A stretch of DNA of 64,000 bases from Metaphire vulgaris (lineage: Eukaryota; Annelida; Clitellata; Crassiclitellata; Megascolecidae), in the NCBI GenBank assembly GCA_018105865.1, contig CM030849.1, forward strand, positions 3,718,013 through 3,782,012, read 5' to 3'. Position 1 is the first letter of the stretch; each line of letters starts with the position of its first letter. This document shows positions 45,278 to 57,059 of the stretch, piece after piece. The notes beneath the pieces are model-generated. The model was not told the DNA's origin. It searched no databases and worked only from the letters and a program-made list of their open reading frames with translations. A program made the position numbers and the translations under genes.

Positions 45278-46187
45278 AGAAGCAATGAATGCATAGAAAC
45301 ATCTCTTCTCAAGTTCCATTTTTCATCACGATTTACTGAAGTTTGAACTTTAACGGATTATGCCTCAGAGTATTTAGTTATTCTTTATCTGCTGCGCCAA
45401 CAAGAAAGTAGCTGTGCGGGGATGATGGAACAGCTGTGTGCGCACACACGGGCGCAGCTGTTAAGGGAAAGTTATTTGCAGTACTTCTGACAGAATTTCA
45501 ACTTCTTCGAATTTATAGAAACCCTAGTAATGCTATTATCCAAACCCATACAATTTTTATATTTCTGCTTTTTTAGATCTGAAATGTCAATAAATTTGTC
45601 TAAAATCAATTAAAATGCAAACCCATGAAAAATTCATACAAGACAGCAAATTAATTATTAATAATTAATTAATAATGTCAGCTTCATCTATTCTGAAAGT
45701 TAACAAATAAAATTGAGCACAATCCATCTTCAGCAGGGAAGAAAGGAGCATAAAAATAAGAAAAATTGCATTATCTAATAATTTTTTAATAATCTATTGA
45801 AATTTTCAGAAAAAGAAACAACGAAGATGGCATGTAATTTAAACCTGTAGCAGCAAAAATATACAATACTATTAAACTTATTTTCAATTGATTAGTTGGC
45901 TAATCTTGTTTGTCGGTTATTTAGAATGGCGTACAACGATCAATACAATGGCAATCAAGGGTAATCTTTCAGACTGGATGTACCATGGAAAATTGGCTGC
46001 AATATGTTGCATTGGTATCACATTGTAGCCGCCCCAGTTATGACCGCCCCCGTACGGAATTGTTACCATGACAACAATGAGCTAGGCTCTATCAGGGCGT
46101 CTTACAAACTCCCTGGCTCTATCCTGGGCTTATTATTACCATAAATGTACCGGTAGCTGTCTAACCAAGAAAGGCCGCTAAAATAAA

Positions 46188-46691
46188 CAGTGTCATAATA
46201 AGCATACTTCACTGAAAGTATTTAAATACTTTCATAAATACTTGGTTCTCAGGTAGTATTTAAATAGTATTTAAATACCCAAATACTGGGAGAAGTATTT
46301 AAATACTGGCAAATAAGTTTTAAATACTTTTTAAAATACTTGATAATGTATTTGACACATGATTCGCCACAACTGTATTTTTGTGTAAACAAATGTTATT
46401 TAAAATTATTTCTAACAATGTCAATGTAGGCCTCCTTAATGTTCAACTGTCTAAAACCATCAGTAAAGAAAATGTAAAAATGACTGACGAAATAACAGAA
46501 AGCTGTGCACGTGAAAATTGCAATAAATCAAAAGTATTTAAATTTCTCAAATACATCTAAATACTCTATGGTATTTAAATACTATTTAAATACTTAATTT
46601 TGGATGAGTATTTAAATACTTTCTTAAATACTGGACAAAGTATTTAAATAGTATTTAAATACTGAAAGTATTTAAATACTTTACAACACTG
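46188..46691. mobile_element. hAT-like element filled with TATTTAAATA palindromes
   Basis: Ends CAGTGTCATAAT and TTTACAACACTG are flanked by a perfect 8-bp duplication AAAATAAA (46180-46187, 46692-46699). GTATTTAAATAC and variants occur about a dozen times inside, mostly near both ends. Confidence 0.85.
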
Positions 46692-47570
46692 AAAATAAAT
46701 ACCTGACAAAGCAGCTGCACACAATTATCAAAACACGTGCAACACCCGATTGGTCACACATGGCTGGTCAACTCTACCAGAATGGACATATTTCTGCAGC
46801 TGACTTCACCACTGGTGTTGCTTACAACCTTACCACTTTTTAACTGTAATCTCTACTCTCTAGTTTGCAATCACATGTAGGCACCATTTGAATCCATATT
46901 TGCAATAATTTATTACGATGGTATTGGTATTATGCAGTAACTCATGTAGCATACTTGAATTTGTTACAGTGCAGAGTATGTGATTAGTCACTAGTCAGCC
47001 ATAATTAAAGAAATTATAAATGAATCTCTGATTTTAGTCAAGTAATTTAGTATATAATTCAGTACTTCTTTTCATCGCCATGCATTGCCGATGCAGCAAT
47101 GCATGGCACCAGAGAAGAAGAATTTAGTACATACCAAACTGTATTTGTGTAGCGTAATCTAATTTGTTTTACAAGCAATATTAGGCTTATAAGTCAACCA
47201 AATAAGTCTCAAACCATTTTACTTTATCCCAACCATTTTTGGAATACTACACCATAGTGAAATAAGTAAACAAAATAAGTAGGGTTACGTATACATATTA
47301 TAAGCGTATACTTATTTTGTTGACTTACTGAAATGCCATCTGTTTAGGGAGTCAGAACTAGTGTTTTATCCAGACTCTAGGTCTTTGGGGGTGGGTTGAC
47401 TTGGCTGGAGGAGAAGATACACAGTTTAATGCAAAACTTTGTGTCAGTGTTGAGATTTATGGGGAGAATATGAGGTTTCGGGAGAAAATCTATCCTTGAC
47501 AGGCCTGTATAAAACACTGGTCATAACTCTTGTAAAGCGACCTTGTCTTTGGTTATGCCATGCTTACGGC

Positions 47571-47854
47571 CAGTGGCGTAGCCAAGGAGGGTTTGGGGGT
47601 TAAAACCCCCTTGGTTGGCCGACCAAAAATTTTTTTAGGCTATTATTATTCTGTGAATGGATGGATACCAAAATCAGCTTTAAGGTAGAAAGAAAGAGAA
47701 AAATGCAACTGCAAACTGAGCTCATATAATAACTATGTAACTAACTTAAACAAGCGAAATAATGAACAACGACTCTTTTTCTTGTCAGGATTTTCCGAAG
47801 TTTTGGGCTATTGTCGGCTACTAACCCCTTTGGAAAATCCTGGCTACACCACTG
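47571..47854. mobile_element. hAT-like MITE inside an old L2-type 3' end
   Basis: Ends CAGTGGCGTAGCCA and TGGCTACACCACTG are flanked by CTTACGGC / CTTATGGC (one mismatch). The surrounding sequence, GTAAAGCGACCTTGTCTTTG...GCCATGCTTA, matches the L2-type 3' UTR seen intact at 61.87-61.93 kb, so the MITE landed in an old L2-type copy. Confidence 0.85.
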
Positions 47855-48193
47855 CTTATGGCGATATAAAAATAGCTCAATATACAATACAATTATAATA
47901 TCAGCATAATGTCTGGCCTCATAAAGGTGGCGGTCATAACATGGCAAAAAGTTCATCACCACCACATTTTGACATTCGATGAGAAAAAAGGTTAAAAATT
48001 GTCATCACCGCCAAAAATAATAACCTTGTTATTGGGACCTGTCATTGATTTGGGGGGGGGGGAACTTTTTTGACATAATTATGGGCGAGGTTGTGAAAGT
48101 TGACAGTTGCTGACAAGGGGTGTCAAAAATTGCCCAAAAATTGTTGACATAATTAATGGACAGCCCCTTAGCAATTTTAGGACGTATTAAGGG

Positions 48194-48371
48194 CAGTGGC
48201 GGCTCCACCGGGGGGCCCGTGCCCCCCCCCCCTATTTAGAGCCTGGCCCCACCAGTTGGGACCCTATACTTAGTGCTACATACATTAAACAACAAATAGT
48301 TGGCCCCCCATGATTAGAAGTTGCCCCCCCCCCCCAACGACCCTACTTGCCAAATCCTAGAGCCACCACTG
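48194..48371. mobile_element. hAT-like MITE
   Basis: Ends CAGTGGCGGCTCCACC and AGAGCCACCACTG are flanked by a perfect 8-bp duplication ATTAAGGG (48186-48193, 48372-48379). 178 bp. Confidence 0.93.
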
Positions 48372-48379
48372 ATTAAGGG

Positions 48380-48989
48380 CCTATTTTAGCATTTTTTAAT
48401 TTTAAAAATTTTTACCTATTTTCTTTTACAATTTTGGTTTAAAATTAAATTTTCCTTCTATAATTATAATTTTATTAAAATTTTAAATTAAAAGATGACA
48501 TTATTTCGCCACATAGAAATTGTTAAATTAATATTAAAAACTGCTATTTACTTTTACTTTGTGAAATTTAAAAATCATAGTTGGGTTCAAAATAAATTTG
48601 GGTTTCTAGAAAATTTTAATAATTATAATTACACGATAAATCAAACAATGTTTTCTATTCGGCTATTAAATAAATCACTCGCCTTGTGATAAAAGTGAAA
48701 ATCTTTTAAGAGTAATTTTTTGCATAAATAAACGGTTCACATATCTTTACACACACCGCTGGTCCTCTGTGACTGCTGTCTGATCAGTGGTCTCGTTATC
48801 GGCATAGATCTGGCGGTGTTCTGGTGTTAGACAGAGAATATTCTAGAATTCCAGCCGTTAAAAATGGTGGGCCTATTTTTCATGGTGGGCCTGGAGCTTC
48901 AGCCCCTGCCTTAATAAGACCCTGGCCTGCAGTAAGGATTTCACATAAGATTTCTTGAAAAGAATAGTTTTACATGTACGGTTTAACCT
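48380..48989. other. No feature seen
   Basis: AT-rich linker between the Harbinger-like region and duplication copy B. Confidence 0.4.
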
Positions 48990-50020
48990 GCAAACCAATT
49001 ACATACGGTCACATACTACCACTGGATATTCTGCATGAATTGCACAAGTAGTATACACTCATGAAGTCTCTTATATCATGTTTGATATTCTTTCCATGAT
49101 TTTACCATTACAGTTTGCAAGACTGGGGTCTTCAAAATGTATTATTTCAGAATCTGTACATAGCCAAATTGTAGAAAATATTTATTGAGAACTTCATCCT
49201 TTAATGCCAACAACGTAATTGTGATTTGTCAATTTCTTGTTCAAATGCTTTGCTATATACAACTACAATTTCATAAGTCACTTTCAGAATCTTTGTGACA
49301 AAATTTTTATTGCTTTCAGATAGATTCACTTTTAATTTTAAAGCAACAATTAATAAGAGTTAATAAAAATATCTATGAAAATACAAGATTCCAAATTGTG
49401 ACAAATGTCAAAAACATTCATCTAGAGAATCATGAAAAATTAAAAAATTTTTACAAGATTCCAAAACAATGCCAAAAAACAGAGTTAATAAAAAAATTAA
49501 AAATGCAAAAAATACAAGATTCTAAATTGTGACAAATGCCAAAAAACATTCATCTAGAGAATCATGAATTCATGAAAAATTAACTCTTGAAGAAAATCAA
49601 TGATGAGGTGTGCAAAAATTTAACTCAAAGAAGAAAAAGTGCAAAGTTTTATAACATGTTGAATCTGTCTATAGCTGATTTTCTGGAAGAGAATTCAAAT
49701 GCAGTGTTTAAATCAATATTGAAAATATTAAACAAAAATAACTTCATACTGATAAATCTGACATCAATACTTAACACTTTGCAAAAAAACTTTAAATTTT
49801 AACACTAAATCACAAATTATGTGAAAACACCTAAGACATTGCTTCCATTGACAAAATCAATAAAAGATATAAACATACCAGAGGATACAAGCACAATTAT
49901 ACTAATACATTGGTTTCAAAGATGAAAATGAATACCATGAAATATTTAAATCTTCAGTATTCTATAAGGAGACACTATTACGATACATTGATGTCATACA
50001 GTAATCATTTGTTTATCTGT

Positions 50021-51194
50021 TCAATAATGTCCAAACCATTTCAGACTGCCCCTTATTAATTCATTTCTATTTGTCTCTGCTGCATCATGTTTGCTCTGAC
50101 CACTGATTTCATTCCAGACAAGTCTGTGACAGTGAGAGTGAGAAATCAAACAGCCAGAAAAAATATAACTGTCATCAGTGTGATGAGAACAATGCTTCAT
50201 AAAATTGGTTTCTTCTACAAACATTTCATCACAAAATGCACAGCCAAATGGTTTTATCAAAAACAAGTCTTCTTTAGTCGTTTATCCCAGAGCATCACTA
50301 GATGATTTCTTAGAAACTTTGCAATGATATCGTTTTTGACTGTGTTTTGTCTGTGATGTATTTTTGACCATCCATTTTTGATTGTGATGCCTTCAAACCA
50401 TCCATTTCTGCCAGTAAATCATTTTCCACTGTTTAAAACTTAAATTACTAAATGATTTTTGCATACTTTACAGACAAATGGCATTTTCATTTCTTTCATG
50501 ACTTTTAAAACTGCTAAAATTACTAAACGACTTTCTGCATACTTTACAAACAAATGGGAATTTTTCATGATTTTTAAGATTGTGAATTACTAAACGACTT
50601 ATTCTACTTTACATGAGTTTTAAAACTGCTTAAAAAACAAAACGATTTTCCGCATACTTCACAAACAAATGGTTTTTCTCCCGTATGAATTCTTTCATGA
50701 TTTTTAAGATTACTTGAATTACTAAACGACTTATTGCATACTTTACAAACATGAGGCTTTTCTCCTGTGTGAATTCTTTCATGACTTTTTAAACTGCTTA
50801 AAAAACCAAATGATTTTCCGCATACTTCACAAACAAATGGTTTTTCTCCCGTATGAATTCTTTCATGGCTCTTAAGATTACCTGATTCACTGAAAGACTT
50901 TCTGCATACTTTACAAACATGAGGCATTTCTCCGGTGTGAATGCTTTCATGGCTTTGAAGAGAAGATGATTGACTGAAAGATTTTCTGCATACTTTACAA
51001 ACATATGAGTTTTCTCCCGGATGAATTCTTTCATGTCTTTTTAGATTACCTAATTGACAGAATGCTTTGCTGCATAATTTACAAACATACGGCTTTTCTC
51101 CCGTATGAATTCTTTCATGAGCTATCAGATGAGTCCTGTTGCTGAATGTTTTACCACACATTTTACAGCTTTTCGGTTTTGTGACGATCTTCAT
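50021..51194 (-). pseudogene. C2H2 zinc-finger pseudogene (copy 3)
   Basis: The N-terminal part (50604-51194, 196 codons from the ATG) is intact and nearly identical to the 41.3 kb gene, with six good fingers and a seventh cut off after SSFKTH. Downstream, 50390-50600 is a run of small deletions, many of which remove finger linkers and parts of the Cys pair, so the frame is lost. The last finger (FGCAFCDEMFVEETNF, 50150-50260) is again intact but detached. A truncated protein with six fingers could still be made. Confidence 0.85.
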
Positions 51195-52418
51195 GTTCAA
51201 AGAGAACTAGAATAACTTCAAAAATGTTGCTAAATATGCTGCTATAATGAAGCGTGTATGTAAGCAAATGATCAAATAGTGATTATTGATAATGTTCTTC
51301 CATAGATTCCAAAAAAGTTCCTTCTCTTGTTCAATAAGATTATCTGATTTCCTGATTGGCAGCATGGATTTCAAGTACCACAAAATCTACAAGTCACCTG
51401 GCTATATATTAAACACAAAATCAATAAATCAAAAATATGAGTAAATCAAATTGCAATGTCAAATACATGAGCATTAGTTAAACTATGCTGTAAAACTTTT
51501 CAATGTTTGAAGAACCGTTCCTGTTCTTTACGTTTTCACGTATGCTTATTCCGAAAACGACAATAGTTTCTGCATCTCACAGCATTTTCACAAAATGGAC
51601 TTATAATTTCGGGGGCGAAAATTGCTGAAGAGTACCCATGCTTACTTTAGCCGAATTTTATCACTGCATGAATAGTGTAAAATTCTGAAGAAGCCATGCT
51701 GCCGTCATATGAATTTTAACACTCAGTGGTTTGCATTATATGCATTAACTTGTCCAGTTGTGGTCTAGTGGTAAAAGTAACTAGATACAGGTAGACTTTT
51801 TAACTTCAATGGCCCAGAGGTTATAAAAATAGTGTTGACATCTCCTGCTGTATATGTGGCAGTTACATTGTTAAAAGCAGCAACATAACATTAACTGCTT
51901 CGTTAAGCAGGGTACAAAGCATATTTTGGAATTAAACTTGGAGATCAGGACAAATCATAGGCTCTGCATAAAGTCTGTCACGACTTGTGTTGAATCGTTA
52001 AGACTTTGAACCCAAGGGAAAAAAATAGCTTGCCATTTGCCAGTGCTATGGTGTGATGAAATACTAAAGACCTCAACTTTGTTCATGTTATTTATTTATT
52101 TAACCCAATACAGTTGGCATGTAATTTAAAATTGTAGCAGCAAAAATTTATAACACTTATTTGACTGATTTTCACTTGATTAGTTCAATGGCTAATTAAT
52201 CTGTAAGTTTTTTAGAATGATGTGCAACAATGGTAATACAATGGTAATCTTTCAGACTGGATGTACCATGGAAAATTGGTCGCTATGTTGCATTTCCGTT
52301 GTCGTCATTTCAGATATTTAAATAAACTTATAGTTTGAAAAATCATAGTTCTTATGGGGTTTTTGACTCCTCTCGATCAATGAGGATACTGTTTATGTAG
52401 TGCAATAATTTACTGTCA

Positions 52419-52906
52419 TTTTTTATTTATTTTTTATTTTTTATTTTTATTATTCGATCGTTTATTATTGAGCTTCCAAAACAAATCGACATGTGCGTAG
52501 TGTTACCACGCGGTGATTTTAAACAAAAGAAACCCTAAAAGGCAGAGTATAATATAATTATCAATCAATCAATTTTATTTATTTTCTCTCATGTGTATAC
52601 AACTATATATAGTCTGAACAGATGTCAATAATAAAAGTAAGATAACATGACAAATGAATCAAACTAAGCTTAATTAATCAAGAAAATAGGTAACGAAAAA
52701 ACACTTAACTAAGATCATATTACATGTAATGATAAGTTAATGAAGTGATATTTTAGTAGACGGAGAGAGAAAAAAAGGTTGGCCTAGGGGATGATTATCC
52801 CGTGTAGTGGTCAACCAAAAAGAATATGAAAAAGAGATATTTAGATATTAAGAATTTGGTGGCGGATTTATTACTGTTCAATTAAAGAATTGTTTTTGTT
52901 TGGTTA
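52419..52906. mobile_element. Insertion unique to copy B
   Basis: Copy A reads straight through TTTACTGTCATTTAGTTGTGG. Here about 490 bases intervene, beginning with T/A-rich TTTTTTATTT repeats and including TCAATCAATCAATTTTATTT, a likely retroelement tail. TTAGTTGTGGACTTA occurs on both sides of its right edge. Family not identified. Confidence 0.55.
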
Positions 52907-52964
52907 GTTGTGGACTTAGGCTTTGGCTTAGGCTTAGGATTTAGTTGTGGACTTAGGCAGTAAT

Positions 52965-53530
52965 TGACGTAGTCACGAGGCAGGGGGGCCAGGCCCCTCT
53001 ATTCGACCGGGACTCATGATGAGATTCGTCCAAACCGGTGAGTAGCTAGGGAGTGTGTGTGTATCAGATCGAAGAGAACGCAATGTATCAATGCATGCAA
53101 TGGATTTCAAAGATTTGGACAGTGGACACGACGACCTTTTTTGCTCGTCAACGGTTCTGGGCTGAAAAAATGTCCATGTAACTCCTTTATTCACCAATCC
53201 TGGCTACGCCACTATAGGCAGTAAATCGTTATATTGAGCGTTCGGGCCATGTGCATTGTCCCATGGTTCATCCGGGTCTTAAATAATATCCGCATTCTTA
53301 TTGTAACGGCGATTTTAACAGACTTACATCAACATATCTTGTCAAATTATTAGTATCTCACCTGAAGAAACTCATTCGAGAAAAATCGCCAATAGTCAAA
53401 TTTCAATCTAATCGCAAAATATACCTTTAATGCAAACGCTGTAAAATGGCAACGATCAGAATGTTAAACAATGTTTCCCACAGAGTTCAAGAGCAGGACT
53501 CAATGTCGTAATATCCAATATGGCGTATTA
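52965..53530 (+). repeat. Dispersed repeat, copy in duplication B
   Basis: Same sequence as 44050-44620, with small differences (for example the CCGGGACTCATGATGAG stretch). Confidence 0.7.
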
Positions 53531-54483
53531 GCAATCTAATGACAAAACAAAATAGCTCTATTAAATCGACCTTTGTGAAACGCAAGATTAAAGCAATAAG
53601 TAAGTAAGCAAGAAATTTCTATAGCGCTGCCCGAGAGCTTGGCGCAGGGCACCTGCTGCCACGAGCGCTCAATCTAGGAAAAATCCAAAGTCCGAAATCC
53701 GTGGTGGCCAAGGTTGTACATCCAGGTAGGAAGTCGCAGGATAGTATTTTATGGAGGATTATAACAAGGTTTGCGGTGGATAGAATGCAGGCCTGCAGCA
53801 AGGACGGATTAAGGTCCGAGTAGGCCTGGGGCTGCATATTTATTTTTTATATTTTAAATCATAGGCTCTCTTCATAAGTGTATAAAGATATTCACTTTCA
53901 GAATCATTGTGACAAATGTTTTTTATTGCTTTCCAGATAGATCAGTCACTTTTAATTTTAAAGCAACAATTAATAAGAGTTAATAAAAATATTTATGCAA
54001 ATACAAGATTGCATAATTATTGTGACAAATGCCACAAAACATTCATCTAGAGAAGCCTATAGAAAATCATGAAAAATTAACTCTTGAAGAAAATCAATGG
54101 AGGAGTGCAAAATTTAACTCAAAGAAGAAAAAAGTGCAAACTTTTATAACATGTTGATTCTACCTATAGCTGATTATCTGGAAGAGAATTCAAATGCAGT
54201 GTTTAAATCAATACTGAAAATACTAAAAAAATAACCTCATACTAATAAAATTTGAACTCAAAACTTAACACTTTGCAAAAAAACTTTAAATTTTAACACT
54301 AAATCAAAAATGATGTGAAAACACCTAAGATATTGCTTCCATTGACAAAACCAATAAAAGATATCAACATGCCAGAGGATACAAGCACAATTATACTAAT
54401 ACACTGGTTTCAAAGGCGAAAATGAATACCATAGGCGAAAATGAATACCATAAAATATTTAAATCTTCAGTATTCTATTAGGA

Positions 54484-54769
54484 GGAGATCCCGCTATCCG
54501 ACAACCAGGCTTTGACAAGCTGCCTCGTCACCTGAGGTGTCTGTTAAACCGTTTTCGAACTGGACAGGGACACTGCAATTACAATCAGAAATGGGATTAA
54601 CTGACTCGAACCTGTGCCCCTGCGGTGTCATTCAAACAATGTCGAACCTAGCTGACTCTTGCCCTATAACAAGGCTAGAGGACGGTGGATTACAAACTTT
54701 ACACACAGCTGATAATGTCGCAATCAAATGGCTGACATCATTTAGCACATTAAGCATTCGATAATAATA
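54484..54769 (+). mobile_element. Non-LTR (I/Jockey-type) C-terminal end
   Basis: Plus strand LLNRFRTGQGHC, then in a shifted frame LCPCGVIQTMSNLADSCPIT (the CxCG...H-C-type terminal zinc knuckle) and WLTSFSTLSIR before stop, with ATAATA at the end. It is inserted in the 3' flank of the 54.9 kb gene near TAGGAG, which is repeated on both sides. Confidence 0.8.
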
Positions 54770-54947
54770 GGAGACAATATTAAGAAACATTGACGTCATA
54801 CAGTAATCATTTATTTATCTGTTCAATAATGTCCAAACCATTTCAGACTGCCCCTTATTAATTCATTTCTATTTGTCTCTGCTGCATCACGTATGCTCCG
54901 ACCACTGATTTCATTCGAGACAAGTCAACGACGGTGAGAGTGAGAAA

Positions 54948-55916
54948 TCAAATATCCAGAAAAAAACTTTCATCAATGTGAAGAGAACAATGCTTGAGAA
55001 AATTGGTTTCTTCTACAAACATTTCATCACAAAATGCACATCCAAATGGTTTTATCAAAAAACCAGTCTTCTTTAGTCGTTTATCCCAGAGCATCCCACT
55101 AGATGATTTCTTAGAAGCTTTGCAATCATAACGTTTTTGACCGTGGCCTGTGATGTGTTTTTGACTGTGATGTCCTCTAGCCATCCATTTCTGACTAAAT
55201 CGTTTGCCAGAATCAAAACATACAAAAAGCTTCTTGCCAGTATGGACATTTACATGCTGTTTAAGATGGCTTAAATCACTAAACGACTTTCTGCATACTT
55301 TACAAACATGTTTTTCTTTCGTGTGAATTCTTTTATGATCTTTAAAATTGTTTGAAAAACGAAATGATTTTCCGCATACTTCACAAACAAATGGCCTTTC
55401 TCCTGTGTGAATTCTTTCATGGCTTTTGAGATTGTTTAAATCACTAAACGACTTTCTGCATACTTTACAAACATATGGCTTTTCTCCCGTGTGAATTCTT
55501 TCATGGATTTTAAGATTACCTGATTGACTGAAAGACTTCCTGCATACTTTACAAGCATGTGTTTTTTCTCCGGTATGAAATCTTTTATGTCTCTTAAGAT
55601 GGGTTGCTTGATTGAATGATTTGCTGCATAGTTCACAGAGATACGGATTTTCTCCAGTGTGAATTCTTTCATGAATTTTGAGCTTGACTGAACAACTGAA
55701 TGTCTTACCACATATTTTACAGGCATATGGCTTTTCTTTTGTATGAATTCTTTCATGAACTTTCAGATTTCCTAATTGACTGAATGATTTCTTGCATGTA
55801 GCACAAGCATAAGGTCTTTCTCCCGTATGAATTCTTTCATGAACTATCAGTTCAGTTCTGCTCCTAAATGTTTTGTCACACGTATTACAGATTTTCAGTC
55901 CTGTGACGTCCTGCAT
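54948..55916 (-). CDS. C2H2 zinc-finger protein, about 10 fingers (copy 4)
   Basis: 322 residues from the ATG at 55916. The frame is open upstream through the acceptor (…GCTTGCAG, near 55999), so an N-terminal extension from an earlier exon is possible. Eight regular fingers follow the MQDVTGLKI lead. The ninth has lost its second Cys (CFDSGKRF) and is probably non-functional. A spacer leads to a last finger, FGCAFCDEMFVEETNF, as in the 41.3 kb gene. Some linkers are changed (TKEKPY, TKEKH). One frame from start to stop. Probably a DNA-binding nuclear protein. Confidence 0.83.
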   Translation of the reverse strand: MQDVTGLKICNTCDKTFRSRTELIVHERIHTGERPYACATCKKSFSQLGNLKVHERIHTKEKPYACKICGKTFSCSVKLKIHERIHTGENPYLCELCSKSFNQATHLKRHKRFHTGEKTHACKVCRKSFSQSGNLKIHERIHTGEKPYVCKVCRKSFSDLNNLKSHERIHTGERPFVCEVCGKSFRFSNNFKDHKRIHTKEKHVCKVCRKSFSDLSHLKQHVNVHTGKKLFVCFDSGKRFSQKWMARGHHSQKHITGHGQKRYDCKASKKSSSGMLWDKRLKKTGFLIKPFGCAFCDEMFVEETNFLKHCSLHIDESFFLDI

Positions 55917-56059
55917 GTTCTCAGAGAGGAACCAGAATAACTTCAAAAATATTGCTAAATATGCTGCATTAATGAAGCTGTTCTGCAAGCAAAGGATCAA
56001 ATAGTGATTATTGATAATAGTCTTCCATAGAATCCGAAAAGCATTCCTTCTCGTGTTCA

Positions 56060-56480
56060 ATAAGATTATCTGATTTCTTGAATGGCAGCATGGATGTCAA
56101 GTGCCACAAAATCTACAAGTCAATCTGGCTAAATATAACACAAAACCAACAAATTAAAGGTATGAATAAATCAAATAGGCCTATCAATGTTAAATACATG
56201 AGCACCAGGTACACAATGCTGCACAACTTTTCGATGTTTGAAGAACTGTAACTCTTCTTTATGTTTTCAAGTATGCCTATTCCGAAAATGACAATAGATT
56301 TTGCATATCACGGACAGTTTTTTCACAAAATAGCGAATTATGACCAAAATTGCCTTTTTATAGCTGTGTGTTATTTTTAGGTCTAGACTAATAATATTGG
56401 GGGCGTAAATTGCTGAAGAAGTAGTCATGCTTACTTGAGGCGAATTTTAGCAATGTTATAAATAGCATAAAATTCTGGAG
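56060..56480 (-). promoter_or_regulatory. Conserved 5' region with splice donor (copy 4)
   Basis: Donor CAA/GTAAGCATG at 56434. Here the small upstream frame (MPSPEFYAIYNIAKIRL) is open into the donor in phase 2, while the zinc-finger exon starts in phase 0. A direct coding join is therefore not possible as read. Confidence 0.4.
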
Positions 56481-57059
56481 AAGGCATGCTGATGTCAGAC
56501 GAATTTTAACACTCAGTGATTTGCATTATATGCATTCACTTGTCCAGTGATGGTCATGCAGTAAATGTAACTAGATAAAAGTAGAATTTTTAACTTCAAT
56601 GGATTGAGAGGTTGTAAAAATAGTGTTTACATCTTCTGCTATATATGTGGCAGTTACATTGTTAAAAGCAGTGACAAAACATTGCCTGCTTCGTTAGGCA
56701 GGGTAGAAAGCATATATTGGAATTGAACTTGGAGATCAGGACAAATAGATGGATACACATAAAGTCTGTCAGACTTGTGTTTAATTGTTAAGACTTTGGA
56801 CCTAAGGAAAAAAAGCAGCTTGTCATTTTGTCAGTCTCCTATGGTGTGATGAGAGCCTAAAGACCACAGCAATGAATGATACTTTTGTTCATGTTATTTT
56901 AAAGGATATAATCTTCCCTCTGCAAAACGACCTGTGCCTCATGGACCTCATCTAATATAAGTGTTTCGGTTCCTCCTACAATTCTGAAGCGAATTCTTCT
57001 TCAGAAGAAGATAGAAATAGTTCTGCAAAGATGAAGACGAAAAACACCCTGAAAAGGAC

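Larger units (their letters stand above)
45273..47890. repeat. Second duplication, copy 1
   Basis: Matches 60856-63857 almost base for base (AGCAATGAATGCATAGAAAC ... AATAGCTCAATATAC). It shares two hAT-like elements and a hairpin. It lacks the L2-type and Tc1-type insertions of copy 2. Confidence 0.88.
45038..48167. mobile_element. PIF/Harbinger-like element, 3.1 kb, carrying duplicated DNA
   Basis: A 14-bp perfect terminal pair, GGGGCTGTCCATTA (45038) and TAATGGACAGCCCC (ending 48167), with TTA on both sides (45035-45037, 48168-48170). A 3-bp TTA duplication is the habit of PIF/Harbinger. The inner 100 bases also match inverted (TTGACAGTTG, GTTGACA). No transposase was recognised. Most of the interior (45.27-47.9 kb) recurs at 60.86-63.86 kb. 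Confidence 0.65.
48990..53842. repeat. Segmental duplication, copy B (zinc-finger pseudogene)
   Basis: Partner of 40055-44938. It has an insertion at about 52419-52906 that copy A lacks, and a decayed minisatellite and zinc-finger array. Confidence 0.88.
53843..56900. repeat. Third, more diverged copy of the zinc-finger duplication unit
   Basis: From TTTTAAATCATAGGCTCTCTTCATAAG onward it follows the order of copies A and B: 78-bp unit (once), GAAGAAAATCAATG stretch, 3' flank, zinc-finger exon, 5' flank with the same donor, then GTGGCAGTTACATTG. It is more diverged by eye than A is from B. Confidence 0.75.
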
